Counted from the first letter of the stretch, positions 1 through 8,917 are shown. The stretch: 64,000 nucleotides of DNA from Brevibacillus migulae (GCF_004521915.1 NZ_SDKD01000004.1:62001-126000), one strand, 5' to 3'. Notes: generated from the sequence alone by a model not told the origin. Made by a program: numbers and translations.

Positions 1-860
1 ATTCGGTAAAAGATGCGGGAGGAAACGGTAGCAGGATTTACGACCCCGCGATGAATGAGAAGGCATACGAACTGTATATGCTGCAAGGAGAGTTTCGAAA
101 AGCGTTGGAACAGGAGCAGTTTCAGCTTTATTACCAGCCTAAATATGACATCAGGACGGGGGCAATCACCGGTTTGGAAGCGTTGGTTCGCTGGATCCAT
201 CCGGAAAAAGGGGTGATCAGCCCGGCTACCTTTATTCCACTTGCAGAAGAAAGCGGCTTTATTATCGAGCTGGGCGCTTGGGTACTTCGCAGGGCATGCC
301 AGCAGGTAAAGGAATGGAAAGACGAATCAAACATTGAGATGAGAGTGGCTGTCAACGTATCTGTCAAACAATTTATCAAACAGGACATAGCCGCTTATGT
401 GAAAGCTACGCTGGATGAATTGAAACTCGATCCCGGCTGTCTGGAATTGGAAATCACAGAAAGCGTACTCAGCAGACATGAGTTTCTCATCCAAGAAACC
501 GTTGGCGAACTGCAACGGATCGGAGTAAAAGTATCCATTGACGATTTTGGGACGGGATATGCTTCCTTAACGTACCTGAAGCAATTCAGAGCAAATACCA
601 TTAAAATTGACCGTTCCTTTATTCAATTGCTTCCCCAAAATGAGGAGGATTCCGCAATCGTGACAGCCATCATCACTCTTGCCAATCAGTTGAACATGAG
701 TGTGATTGCGGAAGGGGTGGAAACTAAGGAGCAGCTGGATTTTTTACGGAGCAAAGGATGCAATGAAGTTCAGGGCTATTACTTCAGCCCGCCTCTCCCA
801 GTTGAAAAGATGTATCACATGTTGAAAGAGAATCGTCTTTCAGGCGGTAATAAGGCGTAA
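1..860 (+). CDS. C-terminal part of a GGDEF/EAL-type c-di-GMP phosphodiesterase (5' end outside window)
   Basis: The frame is open from base 3, upstream of the first ATG at 51, so this is the tail of a longer protein; the visible part is about 285 residues. The leading residues (DPAMNEKAYELYMLQGEFRKAL) resemble the linker that joins a GGDEF domain to an EAL domain. The EAL domain is complete: GLEALVRW carries the EAL glutamate, followed by the Asn of VNVS, the Glu of LEITES, the DDFGTG loop, the Lys/Asp of IKIDRSF, AEGVET and the QGYYFS end. All known metal and catalytic positions are present, so c-di-GMP hydrolysis to pGpG is expected. Whether the upstream part holds GGDEF, PAS or GAF domains cannot be seen. 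A terminator follows the stop, so it ends its own transcript. Confidence 0.93.
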   Translation, partial: SVKDAGGNGSRIYDPAMNEKAYELYMLQGEFRKALEQEQFQLYYQPKYDIRTGAITGLEALVRWIHPEKGVISPATFIPLAEESGFIIELGAWVLRRACQQVKEWKDESNIEMRVAVNVSVKQFIKQDIAAYVKATLDELKLDPGCLELEITESVLSRHEFLIQETVGELQRIGVKVSIDDFGTGYASLTYLKQFRANTIKIDRSFIQLLPQNEEDSAIVTAIITLANQLNMSVIAEGVETKEQLDFLRSKGCNEVQGYYFSPPLPVEKMYHMLKENRLSGGNKA

Positions 861-896
861 AAATGAGTTCAACGATTAGATCGTTCCATGCTGAAA

Positions 897-940
897 GAAG
901 CGTCAACGGACAACACAATGTCCAATGGCGCTTCTTTTTT
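897..940 (+). terminator. Rho-independent terminator after the EAL gene
   Basis: GAAGCG...GGAC pairs imperfectly with GTCC...CGCTTC, followed directly by six T residues. Confidence 0.8.
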
Positions 941-990
941 CATTTGTGTTTACATTAAACTCACTCTCTTCAAACATGAAGACAATGTCA

Positions 991-1016
991 AAACCTTTAA
1001 GCTTCATTTAAGGTTT
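991..1016 (+). promoter_or_regulatory. Direct/inverted repeat upstream of the VTC operon
   Basis: Two TTTAAG hexamers (996-1001 and 1007-1012) are spaced one helical turn (11 bp) apart. The same stretch forms an AAACCTT (991-997) / AAGGTTT (1010-1016) inverted repeat. An 11-bp direct repeat is the layout used by OmpR-family response regulators, so a two-component binding site is possible. No clear -35/-10 pair was found, so the assignment is tentative. Confidence 0.35.
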
Positions 1017-1079
1017 CTCCCCTAAGATAGGAGCATGGAACGACGGAAACATGACAATACGGGAAAGGAGCTGCACCAA

Positions 1080-1835
1080 ATGGCGATTGAAGTGTTCAAC
1101 CGTTATGAAAACAAATACTTGCTGGATGATCAGGCATTTTACGCGTTCTACAACCGACTGCTTGCATATATGGAACCTGATGAATACAACAAACAGCACG
1201 GATTCTACTCCATCAGCAACATCTATTTCGACACGCCGCACGATACCTTGATCAGAACAAGCATTGCAAAGCCGAAGTACAAGGAAAAGCTCCGGCTAAG
1301 GGCCTATGGCGTCCCCAAGCATGATGCAAAGGTATACCTGGAGCTCAAGAAAAAGGTATTCGGCCTGGTTAACAAAAGAAGAACAGCGATTCACCTGCAG
1401 GAAGCTTACGACTATGTCAGCAAAGGCATACAACCAGCCACGCAGGACTTCATGAACAAACAGGTCAAGCAGGAAATCGACTACTTCCTGCAGCGCTATG
1501 ACCTGGAGCCGAAGGTATACCTGGCGTATGAGAGAAAAGCGCTCTTTTGCAAAGGGAACCGGGATTTGCGCATCACTTTTGACACCAACATCCGCTCCCG
1601 GCGCTATGATCTCAGGCTCGAGCTCGGCGACCACGGCGAACCGCTGCTGGAGCAGGGACGATGGCTGATGGAGGTCAAAGCCGAAAACACCATCCCCATG
1701 TGGCTTGTCCGACTGCTGTCCGAGCATCACATGTTTCGCACCAGCTTCTCCAAGTATGGCAATGAATACAAAAAAATGATGAGAAGCCACAACCACAACC
1801 AACAAACAGTAAGGGAGAGTATCAAATATGCTTGA
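1080..1835 (+). CDS. VTC-domain polyphosphate polymerase-like protein
   Basis: A 251-residue protein with the VTC fold of the catalytic subunit of yeast vacuolar polyphosphate polymerase. Visible family motifs are RYENKYLL near the N-terminus, SNIYFDT, KLRLRAYG, the basic YLELKKKVFGLVNKRR segment that would line the tunnel, YERKALF, ITFDT, LMEVKAE and the C-terminal FSKYGNEYKK. ATG 1080 was chosen over the in-frame ATG at 1035 because GGAAAGGAG sits 9 bases before it. It overlaps the next gene by 8 bases, so the two are translationally coupled. In bacteria this domain commonly travels with DUF4956 membrane proteins, as here. Nucleotide polymerase activity is likely but the true product is unproven. 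Confidence 0.88.
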   Translation: MAIEVFNRYENKYLLDDQAFYAFYNRLLAYMEPDEYNKQHGFYSISNIYFDTPHDTLIRTSIAKPKYKEKLRLRAYGVPKHDAKVYLELKKKVFGLVNKRRTAIHLQEAYDYVSKGIQPATQDFMNKQVKQEIDYFLQRYDLEPKVYLAYERKALFCKGNRDLRITFDTNIRSRRYDLRLELGDHGEPLLEQGRWLMEVKAENTIPMWLVRLLSEHHMFRTSFSKYGNEYKKMMRSHNHNQQTVRESIKYA

Positions 1836-2514
1836 ATCATTGCTAACCACCGTTACCAATACCGATCTGACGATGGCCCAGGCGCTTTTGACCATCGCTG
1901 TCTCCGTCGGATTAGGAGCCATCATCAGTTTCACTTATATGAAAACGAGCAATGCGCATGGATACACGCAAAACTTCATGCTCACCACGATCTTGCTGCC
2001 TGCCATCGTAGCCATCATCGTGCTGCTGATCGGCAACAACATCGCCCGAGCTTTCAGCCTTGCCGGTGCATTTTCGATCATCCGCTTCAGAAGCGCCGCC
2101 GGGGATCCAAAAGATATCGCGTTCGTCCTGTTCACCATGGCAGCCGGACTAGCCTGCGGGGTCGGGGCATTCGGGTACGGGGTGTTGTTCACCGCAGCGC
2201 TTTGCTTGCTGATGTTTATCCTGAAGGCAACCAATTTTGGCGCCAAAAAAGCAACGCAAAAAATCCTGAAAGTGACGGTTCCCGAGGATCTCGGCTACGA
2301 GGAAGCTTTTGAAGAAGTGTTTGCCCGATTCCAGATAGGTCACGAGCTGAAAAAAGTGAAAACTACCGAGCTGGGAAGTCTTTATGAAGTCGTCTATACC
2401 GTCACGATGGACCGCTCTATCAACCAAAAAGAATTCCTCGATGCGATCCGATGCCGAAATGGCAACCTGGATATCTCGTTGACGATGAGTCCGACTGCAA
2501 CAGACTATATCTAA
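1828..2514 (+). CDS. DUF4956 family membrane protein
   Basis: A 228-residue protein with hydrophobic segments around residues 10-37, 50-72, 90-110 and 114-135, then a soluble alpha/beta tail of about 85 residues. The conserved stretch AGAFSIIRFRSAAGDPKDIA is typical of DUF4956. It is the second gene of the VTC operon, starting inside the end of the VTC gene after GGGAGAG. Family members nearly always neighbour VTC-domain genes, which suggests a membrane partner that translocates or anchors the polymer-forming enzyme. This is an inference from context; no biochemical role is established to my knowledge. Confidence 0.88.
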   Translation: MLESLLTTVTNTDLTMAQALLTIAVSVGLGAIISFTYMKTSNAHGYTQNFMLTTILLPAIVAIIVLLIGNNIARAFSLAGAFSIIRFRSAAGDPKDIAFVLFTMAAGLACGVGAFGYGVLFTAALCLLMFILKATNFGAKKATQKILKVTVPEDLGYEEAFEEVFARFQIGHELKKVKTTELGSLYEVVYTVTMDRSINQKEFLDAIRCRNGNLDISLTMSPTATDYI

Positions 2515-2535
2515 GAAAGAAAAGGAGAGATGAAC

Positions 2536-4473
2536 ATGAATAAGCATGCAAATAAATTGGTGGTATTCCTCTTGAGCATGTCCGTCTTGACGGCATGCAG
2601 CAGCGCGACGGCCTTACAGGCAAACACCTCGTCGACTACGGCAGCAGCCACGACCGAGTCCAGCTCGACGCCTGTAGATGATACGATTACGAAAATCAGT
2701 CAAATCGTGAAAGTTGAGGATAACGACAGCTATACGGACTTTAACACGGATTCGGCTAACCAGATTCAATTGAACGGCAATACAGCGAGCGTCCAAGGCT
2801 CAGGGGCGGAAGCGAAGGAGGGCTCCGTTACGATTCAAAAAGCAGGGACCTATGTCGTGAGCGGGTCGCTTGCGGACGGACAGATTGTGGTGGATGTGCC
2901 GGATAAGGGCGTGGTCCGCCTAGTGTTAAACGGAGTGAACATCCAAAACAGCGACAGCTCGCCGATTTACGTAAAGCAGGCAGGAAAAACGATCATTTCC
3001 TTGCCGGAAGGAACGGAGAACATCATCTCGGATGGAAAAACGTATGCGAAGTCTGATGCCTCGACCGATGTACCAAACGCGGCCATCTACAGTGACAATG
3101 ATCTGACCTTTAACGGAACCGGAAAGCTCATCGTACGCGGGAATTACAACAACGGGATTACGAGTAAAGATGATTTGAAAATCATGGGCGGAACATACGA
3201 AGTGCATGCCATCGATGATGCGATCATGGGACGGGATCTGGTTGCGGTAAAAGACGGTACGATTACGGTGGAGGCCGGAGGAGACGGTATCAAAACAACA
3301 TACGATACGGATACCGAAAAAGGATATGTAGCGCTTGAAGCGGGGACCTATACCATCACATCAGGCAGCGATGGCATCCAAGCCTCGCAATCAGTGCTGA
3401 TTGACGGGGGGACCTATACGATTGTATCCGGTGGCGGCAGTCAAAACGGCGAGGTCAAACGAACGGACGACCGGGGCAGACCAGGGGAAATGGCAGCGGC
3501 ACCATCCACTGCGGAGTCCAGCGAAACGGATACGAAAAGCGCGAAAGGCATAAAAGCAGCAGGGAATCTGATCGTCAACAACGGAACCTTCCAGATCGAT
3601 TCCGCGGATGATTCCGTCCACAGTAACCATGGCATTACGATCAATGGCGGACAGTTTGCGATCATTTCCGGAGACGATGGCATTCACGCGGATACGGCCA
3701 TTACGGTTGCAGGCGGCACCATCGATATCTCAAAGAGCTATGAAGGCATTGAAAGTGCAAATATCACGCTGGCGAATGGGGAGATTCACGTAACGGCCAG
3801 CGACGACGGCATCAATGTAGGGGGAGGCAATGACGGCTCCTCCATCAATGGACGACCGGGGCAAAATCAGTTTTCTACCGCTGACAGCGGCAACCGCAAG
3901 CTGACGATCACGGGCGGACATATAACGGTTGATTCTGAGGGTGACGGTTTGGATGCGAACGGCTCGATTGCGATGTCCGGTGGTACCGTCATCGTCAGTG
4001 GGCCGACTTCAAACGGCAACGGCGCGTTGGACTACGACAGCACCTTCCAAATGAGCGGAGGCACTCTGATTGCTGCAGGCAGTGCCGGCATGGCGCAAGG
4101 ACCGTCCGAGGAATCCGCACAAAACGCGATTGTCATGACGTATCCGGAAACACAAAAGGCGGGAACCTTGGTTCACTTGCAAGACAGCACGGGCAAAACG
4201 ATCGCTACTTTTGCACCTGCGAAGGATTATGAAACAGTCGTAATCAGCTTACCTGAACTGAAAAAGGATGCGACTTACACACTTTATTCCGGCGGTGCGG
4301 CAAACGGCAGCCCGGTAGATGGCCTCTATGACGGCGGTACCTATGAGGGAGGCACAAAGGTAGTAGAATTTACGACTTCGAGCAATGTCACGTGGGTGAA
4401 TGAGTCCGGTGTTACCACGGCGAGAAGCGGTCACGGAGGGCCACCGAACGGACGTCCGTTTCCGGGAAAATAA
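2536..4473 (+). CDS. Carbohydrate-binding domain (DUF4353) lipoprotein
   Basis: A 645-residue exported lipoprotein: a basic N-terminus, a hydrophobic core and an LTAC lipobox at about residues 18-21, followed by a Ser/Thr-rich linker. The body is a long series of short beta-helix-like repeats built on GGTY/GGTI, DDGI, SKDD and GDDGIHAD motifs, ending in a Gly/Pro/Arg-rich tail. This is the DUF4353 (carbohydrate-binding domain-containing) family. ATG 2536 is preferred over ATG 2530 because GGAG then has 8-base spacing instead of 2. It follows DUF4956 by 21 bases, and the VTC-DUF4956-DUF4353 trio is recurrent. It is probably surface-exposed on the outer face of the membrane; the ligand is unknown. 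Confidence 0.88.
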   Translation: MNKHANKLVVFLLSMSVLTACSSATALQANTSSTTAAATTESSSTPVDDTITKISQIVKVEDNDSYTDFNTDSANQIQLNGNTASVQGSGAEAKEGSVTIQKAGTYVVSGSLADGQIVVDVPDKGVVRLVLNGVNIQNSDSSPIYVKQAGKTIISLPEGTENIISDGKTYAKSDASTDVPNAAIYSDNDLTFNGTGKLIVRGNYNNGITSKDDLKIMGGTYEVHAIDDAIMGRDLVAVKDGTITVEAGGDGIKTTYDTDTEKGYVALEAGTYTITSGSDGIQASQSVLIDGGTYTIVSGGGSQNGEVKRTDDRGRPGEMAAAPSTAESSETDTKSAKGIKAAGNLIVNNGTFQIDSADDSVHSNHGITINGGQFAIISGDDGIHADTAITVAGGTIDISKSYEGIESANITLANGEIHVTASDDGINVGGGNDGSSINGRPGQNQFSTADSGNRKLTITGGHITVDSEGDGLDANGSIAMSGGTVIVSGPTSNGNGALDYDSTFQMSGGTLIAAGSAGMAQGPSEESAQNAIVMTYPETQKAGTLVHLQDSTGKTIATFAPAKDYETVVISLPELKKDATYTLYSGGAANGSPVDGLYDGGTYEGGTKVVEFTTSSNVTWVNESGVTTARSGHGGPPNGRPFPGK

Positions 4474-4496
4474 ATAGCTGATTGGAAGAAAGAATC

Positions 4497-4534
4497 GTAG
4501 GGCACTCTTGTTAAGAAGGGTGCCCTATCTTTTT
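4497..4534 (+). terminator. Terminator of the VTC operon
   Basis: GGGCACTCTT pairs with AAGGGTGCCC (one G-U) around a short loop and is followed by TCTTTTT. Confidence 0.88.
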
Positions 4535-4574
4535 AACTACATATGAAAGTTTGTAAACGGTTTAAAATCCCATA

Positions 4575-4603
4575 TTGACATACATGTATATACAAGTTAA
4601 GAT
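4575..4603 (+). promoter_or_regulatory. Sigma-A promoter of the trehalose operon
   Basis: TTGACA at 4575-4580 and TAAGAT at 4598-4603 with exactly 17 bases between them. The first TreR-type box fills the spacer, so repressor binding would occlude RNA polymerase. Confidence 0.78.
4582..4598 (+). promoter_or_regulatory. TreR operator, copy 1
   Basis: ACATGTATATACAAGTT with the palindromic core TGTATATACA, like the Bacillus tre operator. It lies within the promoter spacer, and an identical copy lies 36 bp downstream. The regulator TreR is encoded third in the operon. Confidence 0.82.
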
Positions 4604-4616
4604 GAAAACGCAAACA
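4602..4616 (+). promoter_or_regulatory. Catabolite-responsive element (cre), copy 1
   Basis: ATGAAAACGCAAACA matches the CcpA consensus WTGNAANCGNWNNCW at every constrained position. It overlaps the -10 region, so glucose repression of trehalose use is expected. Confidence 0.8.
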
Positions 4617-4617
4617 A

Positions 4618-4634
4618 ACATGTATATACAAGTT
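4618..4634 (+). promoter_or_regulatory. TreR operator, copy 2
   Basis: A second exact copy of the 17-bp TreR-type box, in the transcribed leader. A 36-bp centre-to-centre spacing could allow cooperative binding. Confidence 0.8.
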
Positions 4635-4636
4635 GT

Positions 4637-4651
4637 TTGAAAGCGTAATCA
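4637..4651 (+). promoter_or_regulatory. Catabolite-responsive element (cre), copy 2
   Basis: TTGAAAGCGTAATCA also matches the CcpA consensus fully. It lies downstream of the predicted start point, a position typical of road-block repression. Confidence 0.78.
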
Positions 4652-4697
4652 TCTTTCATCTAGCAAAATAGATATCTCGTCATAGAGGGGGAGAAAC

Positions 4698-6125
4698 ATG
4701 AGCAAGTACACAGAAACTGCCCAAGACTTACTCAAGTACATTGGCAGCAGTGAAAACATCACCGTCGTTACCCATTGCGCAACGAGAATGCGTTTTGTAT
4801 TGAAAGATCCCGGAAAAGCGGACGTAGAAAAAATTAAAGCGCTGAAATTGGTAAAGGGAACCTTTACACAAGCGGGTCAGTTCCAGGTCATCATCGGTAA
4901 TGAAGTCTCTACGTTCTACAATGAATTTGTGAAAATCGCAGGTGTGAGTGACACCTCGAAGGAAGAGGCAAAAGAGGCTGCGAAGCAGAACATGAACGTC
5001 CTGCAGCGAATCATGGCCCACCTGGCGGACATTTTCACACCGCTGATTCCAGCGATCGTGGTCGGGGGTTTGATTCTCGGCTTCCGAAATATCATTGGCG
5101 ATATTAAACTGCTAGAGGACGGTACGAAGACCATCATTGAAGTCTCTCAATTTTGGAAAGGCGTGCATTCCTTCCTCTGGTTGATCGGGGAAGCGATCTT
5201 CCACTTCCTGCCGGTCGGGATTACATGGGCGGTTGCGAGAAAGATGGGGGCAACTCAAATCCTCGGGATCGTGCTCGGGATCACCCTGGTGTCTCCGCAG
5301 CTGTTGAACGCTTATGCCGTAGCTAATGCGAAAGAGATTCCATTCTGGGATTTTGGCTTCGCACAGGTGCAGATGATCGGTTACCAGGCACAGGTGATTC
5401 CAGCGATCCTGGCAGGTCTCTTGCTGTCCTTCCTGGAGCTGAGATTGCGTAAAATCGTTCCGAATGCCATTTCCATGATCGTCGTGCCATTCCTGGCATT
5501 GGTTCCAACCGTATTGATCGCGCACACCATTCTCGGCCCACTCGGCTGGCAAATCGGTTCCTTCATCTCTCATGTCGTGCATTCCGGTTTGACATCCTCG
5601 TTTGGCTGGCTGTTTGCAGCGGTATTTGGCTTTGCCTACGCACCGCTGGTCATCACAGGCTTGCACCATATGACTAACGCGATCGACCTGCAGCTGATGA
5701 GCGAGCTCGGCGGCACCAACCTGTGGCCGATGATCGCCTTGTCCAATATCGCACAAGGGTCTGCCGTACTTGCGATGATCTACATCAACCGCAAAAATGA
5801 AGAGGAAAAGCAGATTTCCATTCCGGCTACCATCTCTTGCTACCTGGGTGTAACCGAGCCCGCGATGTTCGGGATCAATTTGAAATACGGCTATCCGTTC
5901 CTGGCAGCGATGATTGGCTCCATGGCAGCAGCCATCGTTTCCGTAGGCAGCGATGTGATGGCCAACTCGATCGGGGTAGGCGGATTGCCTGGCATCTTAT
6001 CCATCCAACCGCAGCATATGGGCATGTTCGCGATCTCGATGCTGGTTGCGATCGTCGTGCCGATGATTTTGACCTTCGCCTTTGCAAAAGCAAACGTGGG
6101 GAATCTCTCACTGAAAAGAAAATAG
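4698..6125 (+). CDS. treP: Trehalose-specific PTS permease, EIIBC
   Basis: A 475-residue protein that imports and phosphorylates trehalose to trehalose 6-phosphate. The EIIB domain (about residues 1-90) has the phospho-cysteine in THCATRMRF (Cys27). The EIIC domain (about 105-470) has roughly ten hydrophobic segments and the family motif TGLHHM. No EIIA domain is attached, so phosphate must come from a separate glucose-type EIIA, as for Bacillus TreP. The start is ATG 4698 after GAGGGGGAG. It is first in a treP-treA-treR operon controlled by the TreR boxes and cre sites upstream. The specificity call rests on the gene order and operators, which are decisive here. Confidence 0.95.
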   Translation: MSKYTETAQDLLKYIGSSENITVVTHCATRMRFVLKDPGKADVEKIKALKLVKGTFTQAGQFQVIIGNEVSTFYNEFVKIAGVSDTSKEEAKEAAKQNMNVLQRIMAHLADIFTPLIPAIVVGGLILGFRNIIGDIKLLEDGTKTIIEVSQFWKGVHSFLWLIGEAIFHFLPVGITWAVARKMGATQILGIVLGITLVSPQLLNAYAVANAKEIPFWDFGFAQVQMIGYQAQVIPAILAGLLLSFLELRLRKIVPNAISMIVVPFLALVPTVLIAHTILGPLGWQIGSFISHVVHSGLTSSFGWLFAAVFGFAYAPLVITGLHHMTNAIDLQLMSELGGTNLWPMIALSNIAQGSAVLAMIYINRKNEEEKQISIPATISCYLGVTEPAMFGINLKYGYPFLAAMIGSMAAAIVSVGSDVMANSIGVGGLPGILSIQPQHMGMFAISMLVAIVVPMILTFAFAKANVGNLSLKRK

Positions 6126-6243
6126 GGCATGGGAACGAAAAGCGGGATAAAAGGCAAGGGGGACATAGGCTATGTCTCCTTTTCCTGTTAAAAGAAACAC
6201 GCAACGTTCTGTGGAGAACAATCACAAGAAAGATGGTGGGGAC

Positions 6244-7926
6244 ATGGCACAACCATGGTGGAAGAAATCGACTGTTTATCAAATATATCCGAAGAGCTTC
6301 TATGATACGACCGGCAATGGGGTCGGCGATCTCCAGGGGATCATCGAGAAGTTGGATTATCTCAAGGAATTGGGGGTAGATGTGCTGTGGCTGACACCCA
6401 TCTATGAATCCCCGCAAAAAGATAATGGCTATGATATCAGCGACTATTACAAGATCTATGAAGAATACGGAACCATGGAGGACTTTGAGCGCCTTCTCGA
6501 GGAAGCGCATGATCGGGATTTGAAAATCATCATGGACATCGTCGTGAATCACACGTCAACCGAACACGAGTGGTTCAAGCAGTCCCAGTCCTCCAAGGAC
6601 AATCCGTACCGTGATTTCTATATTTGGAAAGACGGGCAGGATGGCGAGGAACCGACAAATTGGCAGTCGAAATTCGGGGGATCGGCATGGGCGTTTGATG
6701 AAAAAACCGGACAGTATTACTTGCACCTGTTTGATCTCACCCAAGCAGACTTGAACTGGGAAAACGAGCAAGTGCGAAGAGCAGTATACGACATGATGAA
6801 GTACTGGCTGGATAAAGGTGTAGACGGTTTCCGGCTGGATGTCATCAACCTGATTTCGAAGGATCAGCGCTTCCTGAGTGATGACGGTTCAATCGCTCCG
6901 GGAGACGGACGCAAATATTACACAGACGGCCCGCGAATCCATGAATTTTTGCAGGAAATGAACCAAGAGGTATTTTCCCGGTATGAGATGATGACAGTGG
7001 GCGAAATGTCATCTACTACGATTGACAATTGCATCAAGTATACAGAGCCAAGCCGAAAAGAATTGGATATGACGTTCAGCTTCCACCATTTGAAGGTCGA
7101 TTATCCGAATGGAGAAAAGTGGGCCAAGGCCGATTTCGATTTTCTGCAATTGAAAAAAATCCTGTCGACGTGGCAGGTGGAAATGAACAAGGGCGGCGGC
7201 TGGAATGCCCTGTTCTGGTGCAACCATGATCAGCCCCGTGTCGTGTCCCGTTTTGGCGATGACGGTGAATTCCATAAAGAATCCGCCAAGATGCTGGCCA
7301 CGACCATTCACATGATGCAAGGAACGCCTTATGTGTATCAGGGAGAGGAATTCGGCATGACGAATCCGCACTTTGACAAAATCGAGGATTACCGCGATGT
7401 GGAATCGTTGAACATGTATGAAATCATGAAGCAGCAGGGCAAGCAGGAAGCGGAGATTCTCGAGATCTTGAAGCAAAAATCAAGAGACAACTCGCGAACG
7501 CCTGTCCAATGGAACGCTTCTGCAAACGCCGGATTTACCGCAGGCACACCGTGGATCAAAACGGCGGATAACTATCCATCGATCAATGCAGAAAAAGCCT
7601 TGGCCGACAAGGATTCGATTTTCTATCATTACAAAAAACTGATCCAGCTGCGAAAAGACTACGACATCATTACGGATGGCCGATATGAATTGATTCTGCC
7701 AGAGCATGATGATATTTTTAGTTATATACGAGTCACGGAAAAGGAAAAGCTGCTCGTGGTGAATAATTTCCGGAAGAAAACAACGGTCTTTACGCTCCCC
7801 GACCAGGTAGATGTAGACGGCTTTTCCAGTGAGATTCTGCTCTCCAACTATCCGGACAGCGATGAGAATTTCCGCCAGTTTACCCTGCGCCCGTACGAAT
7901 CCGTCGTATTCTATCTTACAAAATAA
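6244..7926 (+). CDS. treA: Trehalose-6-phosphate hydrolase (alpha,alpha-phosphotrehalase)
   Basis: A 560-residue GH13 enzyme that cleaves trehalose 6-phosphate to glucose and glucose 6-phosphate in the cytoplasm (called treC in some genera). Visible are the N-terminal PWWKKSTVYQIYPKSF, the nucleophile Asp in GFRLDVINL, the acid/base Glu in TVGEMSS and the third acidic residue in CNHDQPR. Nearly the whole sequence follows Bacillus TreA. An in-frame ATG at 6172 with AAGGGGGA before it would add 24 residues with no family match, so ATG 6244 is favoured although its upstream GGTGGGG site is only fair. It lies between treP and treR on one strand. Confidence 0.95.
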   Translation: MAQPWWKKSTVYQIYPKSFYDTTGNGVGDLQGIIEKLDYLKELGVDVLWLTPIYESPQKDNGYDISDYYKIYEEYGTMEDFERLLEEAHDRDLKIIMDIVVNHTSTEHEWFKQSQSSKDNPYRDFYIWKDGQDGEEPTNWQSKFGGSAWAFDEKTGQYYLHLFDLTQADLNWENEQVRRAVYDMMKYWLDKGVDGFRLDVINLISKDQRFLSDDGSIAPGDGRKYYTDGPRIHEFLQEMNQEVFSRYEMMTVGEMSSTTIDNCIKYTEPSRKELDMTFSFHHLKVDYPNGEKWAKADFDFLQLKKILSTWQVEMNKGGGWNALFWCNHDQPRVVSRFGDDGEFHKESAKMLATTIHMMQGTPYVYQGEEFGMTNPHFDKIEDYRDVESLNMYEIMKQQGKQEAEILEILKQKSRDNSRTPVQWNASANAGFTAGTPWIKTADNYPSINAEKALADKDSIFYHYKKLIQLRKDYDIITDGRYELILPEHDDIFSYIRVTEKEKLLVVNNFRKKTTVFTLPDQVDVDGFSSEILLSNYPDSDENFRQFTLRPYESVVFYLTK

Positions 7927-7940
7927 AGTGGAGTCTGCTT

Positions 7941-8657
7941 ATGACCAACAAGTATTTAACGATCCATAATGACATCGTCCAGCAAATCGAAACAGGGGAG
8001 ATCAAGCCAAACTCCTTGCTTCCTTCAGAGAATGAACTGAAGGATCGTTACAATACTTCCAGAGAGACGATCAGAAAGGCGCTGAATCTGCTTTCGCAAA
8101 ACGGATATATCCAAAAGGTGCGTGGAAAAGGTTCGATTGTGATCAAAGGCGCAAAGCTGAATTTCCCCGTATCCGGTCTGGTCAGCTTTAAAGAGCTGGC
8201 GGACAAAATGGGGGAGAAGCCAATCACCATTGTCCATGAGCTGGAACTGTGGAAGCCCGATGAATATATCAGGCAGCAGCTGAACCTATCGAACAAGGAT
8301 ACCGTATGGAAAATTAGCAGAATCCGTGAATTTGGCGGAGAAAAGATCATCTTGGATAAAGATTATTTGAACACGAAGATCGTTCCGCATATCACCAAGG
8401 AAATCTGTGAATCCTCCATCTTTTATTATCTCGAACATGAGCTGAACCTATCGATCAGCTTCGCCAAAAAGGAGATTGTCATCGAAGAGCCGACGGAAGA
8501 AGACCGGGCCTTGCTGGACCTTGAAGGATTCCATAATGTCGTCAATATCAAAAACTACGTATATTTGGAGGATGCGACGCTCTTTCAATATACGGAATCG
8601 AGACACAGGCCGGACAAATTCCGTTTTGTTGACTTTGCCCGCAGAAATCCTCTGTAA
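7941..8657 (+). CDS. treR: GntR-family trehalose operon repressor
   Basis: A 238-residue protein with an N-terminal winged helix (SENELKDRYNTSRETIRKAL, then a wing with GKGSIV) and a C-terminal UTRA effector domain, about residues 85-230. In Bacillus, TreR releases DNA when trehalose 6-phosphate is present. Its gene is 14 bases after treA and its targets are most likely the two identical palindromes at 4582-4634. The ribosome site is weak, GTGGAG, consistent with low-level synthesis. A strong terminator follows the stop and closes the operon. Confidence 0.94.
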   Translation: MTNKYLTIHNDIVQQIETGEIKPNSLLPSENELKDRYNTSRETIRKALNLLSQNGYIQKVRGKGSIVIKGAKLNFPVSGLVSFKELADKMGEKPITIVHELELWKPDEYIRQQLNLSNKDTVWKISRIREFGGEKIILDKDYLNTKIVPHITKEICESSIFYYLEHELNLSISFAKKEIVIEEPTEEDRALLDLEGFHNVVNIKNYVYLEDATLFQYTESRHRPDKFRFVDFARRNPL

Positions 8658-8689
8658 GAGTAACCATTTGGAGTGGTTACTCTTTTTTT
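8658..8689 (+). terminator. Terminator of the trehalose operon
   Basis: Perfect 9-bp stem GAGTAACCA / TGGTTACTC with a 7-base loop, followed by seven T residues. Confidence 0.93.
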
Positions 8690-8727
8690 GGTCGATGAGA
8701 ATTTATAGAATTCTTATCGACATAAGA

Positions 8728-8772
8728 GCAACTAAGCTCCGCCAAAGACTTGGCGTAGCCAGTTTTCTCTAA
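8728..8772 (+). repeat. Dispersed hairpin repeat, copy A
   Basis: GCTCCGCCAA and TTGGCGTAGC pair around a 4-base loop, followed by GTTTTCTCTAAT. Related sequences occur at 37423, 39203 and (3' half) 23002, each just downstream of a terminator. The remaining bases 8773-8888 are AT-rich and show nothing else I can support. Confidence 0.55.
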
Positions 8773-8888
8773 TGCCGGGATCAGCCGTGAAACGAGAGAT
8801 ACGACCAAAATGTTTATTTGTAACCTATTTTTAATTTTTGCTCAATCAGAAAGTATTGATTTACCAAATGTTTTTCTGAGACATACAT

Positions 8889-8917
8889 TTGTATTTACTA
8901 GAAAAACATATTACAAT
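8889..8917 (+). promoter_or_regulatory. Sigma-A promoter of the amino-acid permease gene
   Basis: TTGTAT (8889-8894) and TACAAT (8912-8917) are separated by exactly 17 bases. Transcription would begin near 8924, which rules out the in-frame TTG at 8889 as the start codon. Confidence 0.7.

Noticed and set aside
8694..8772. Short open frame starting MRIYRILIDI in the gap after treR
   Set aside because: No ribosome site, starts just after a terminator and spans the hairpin repeat.
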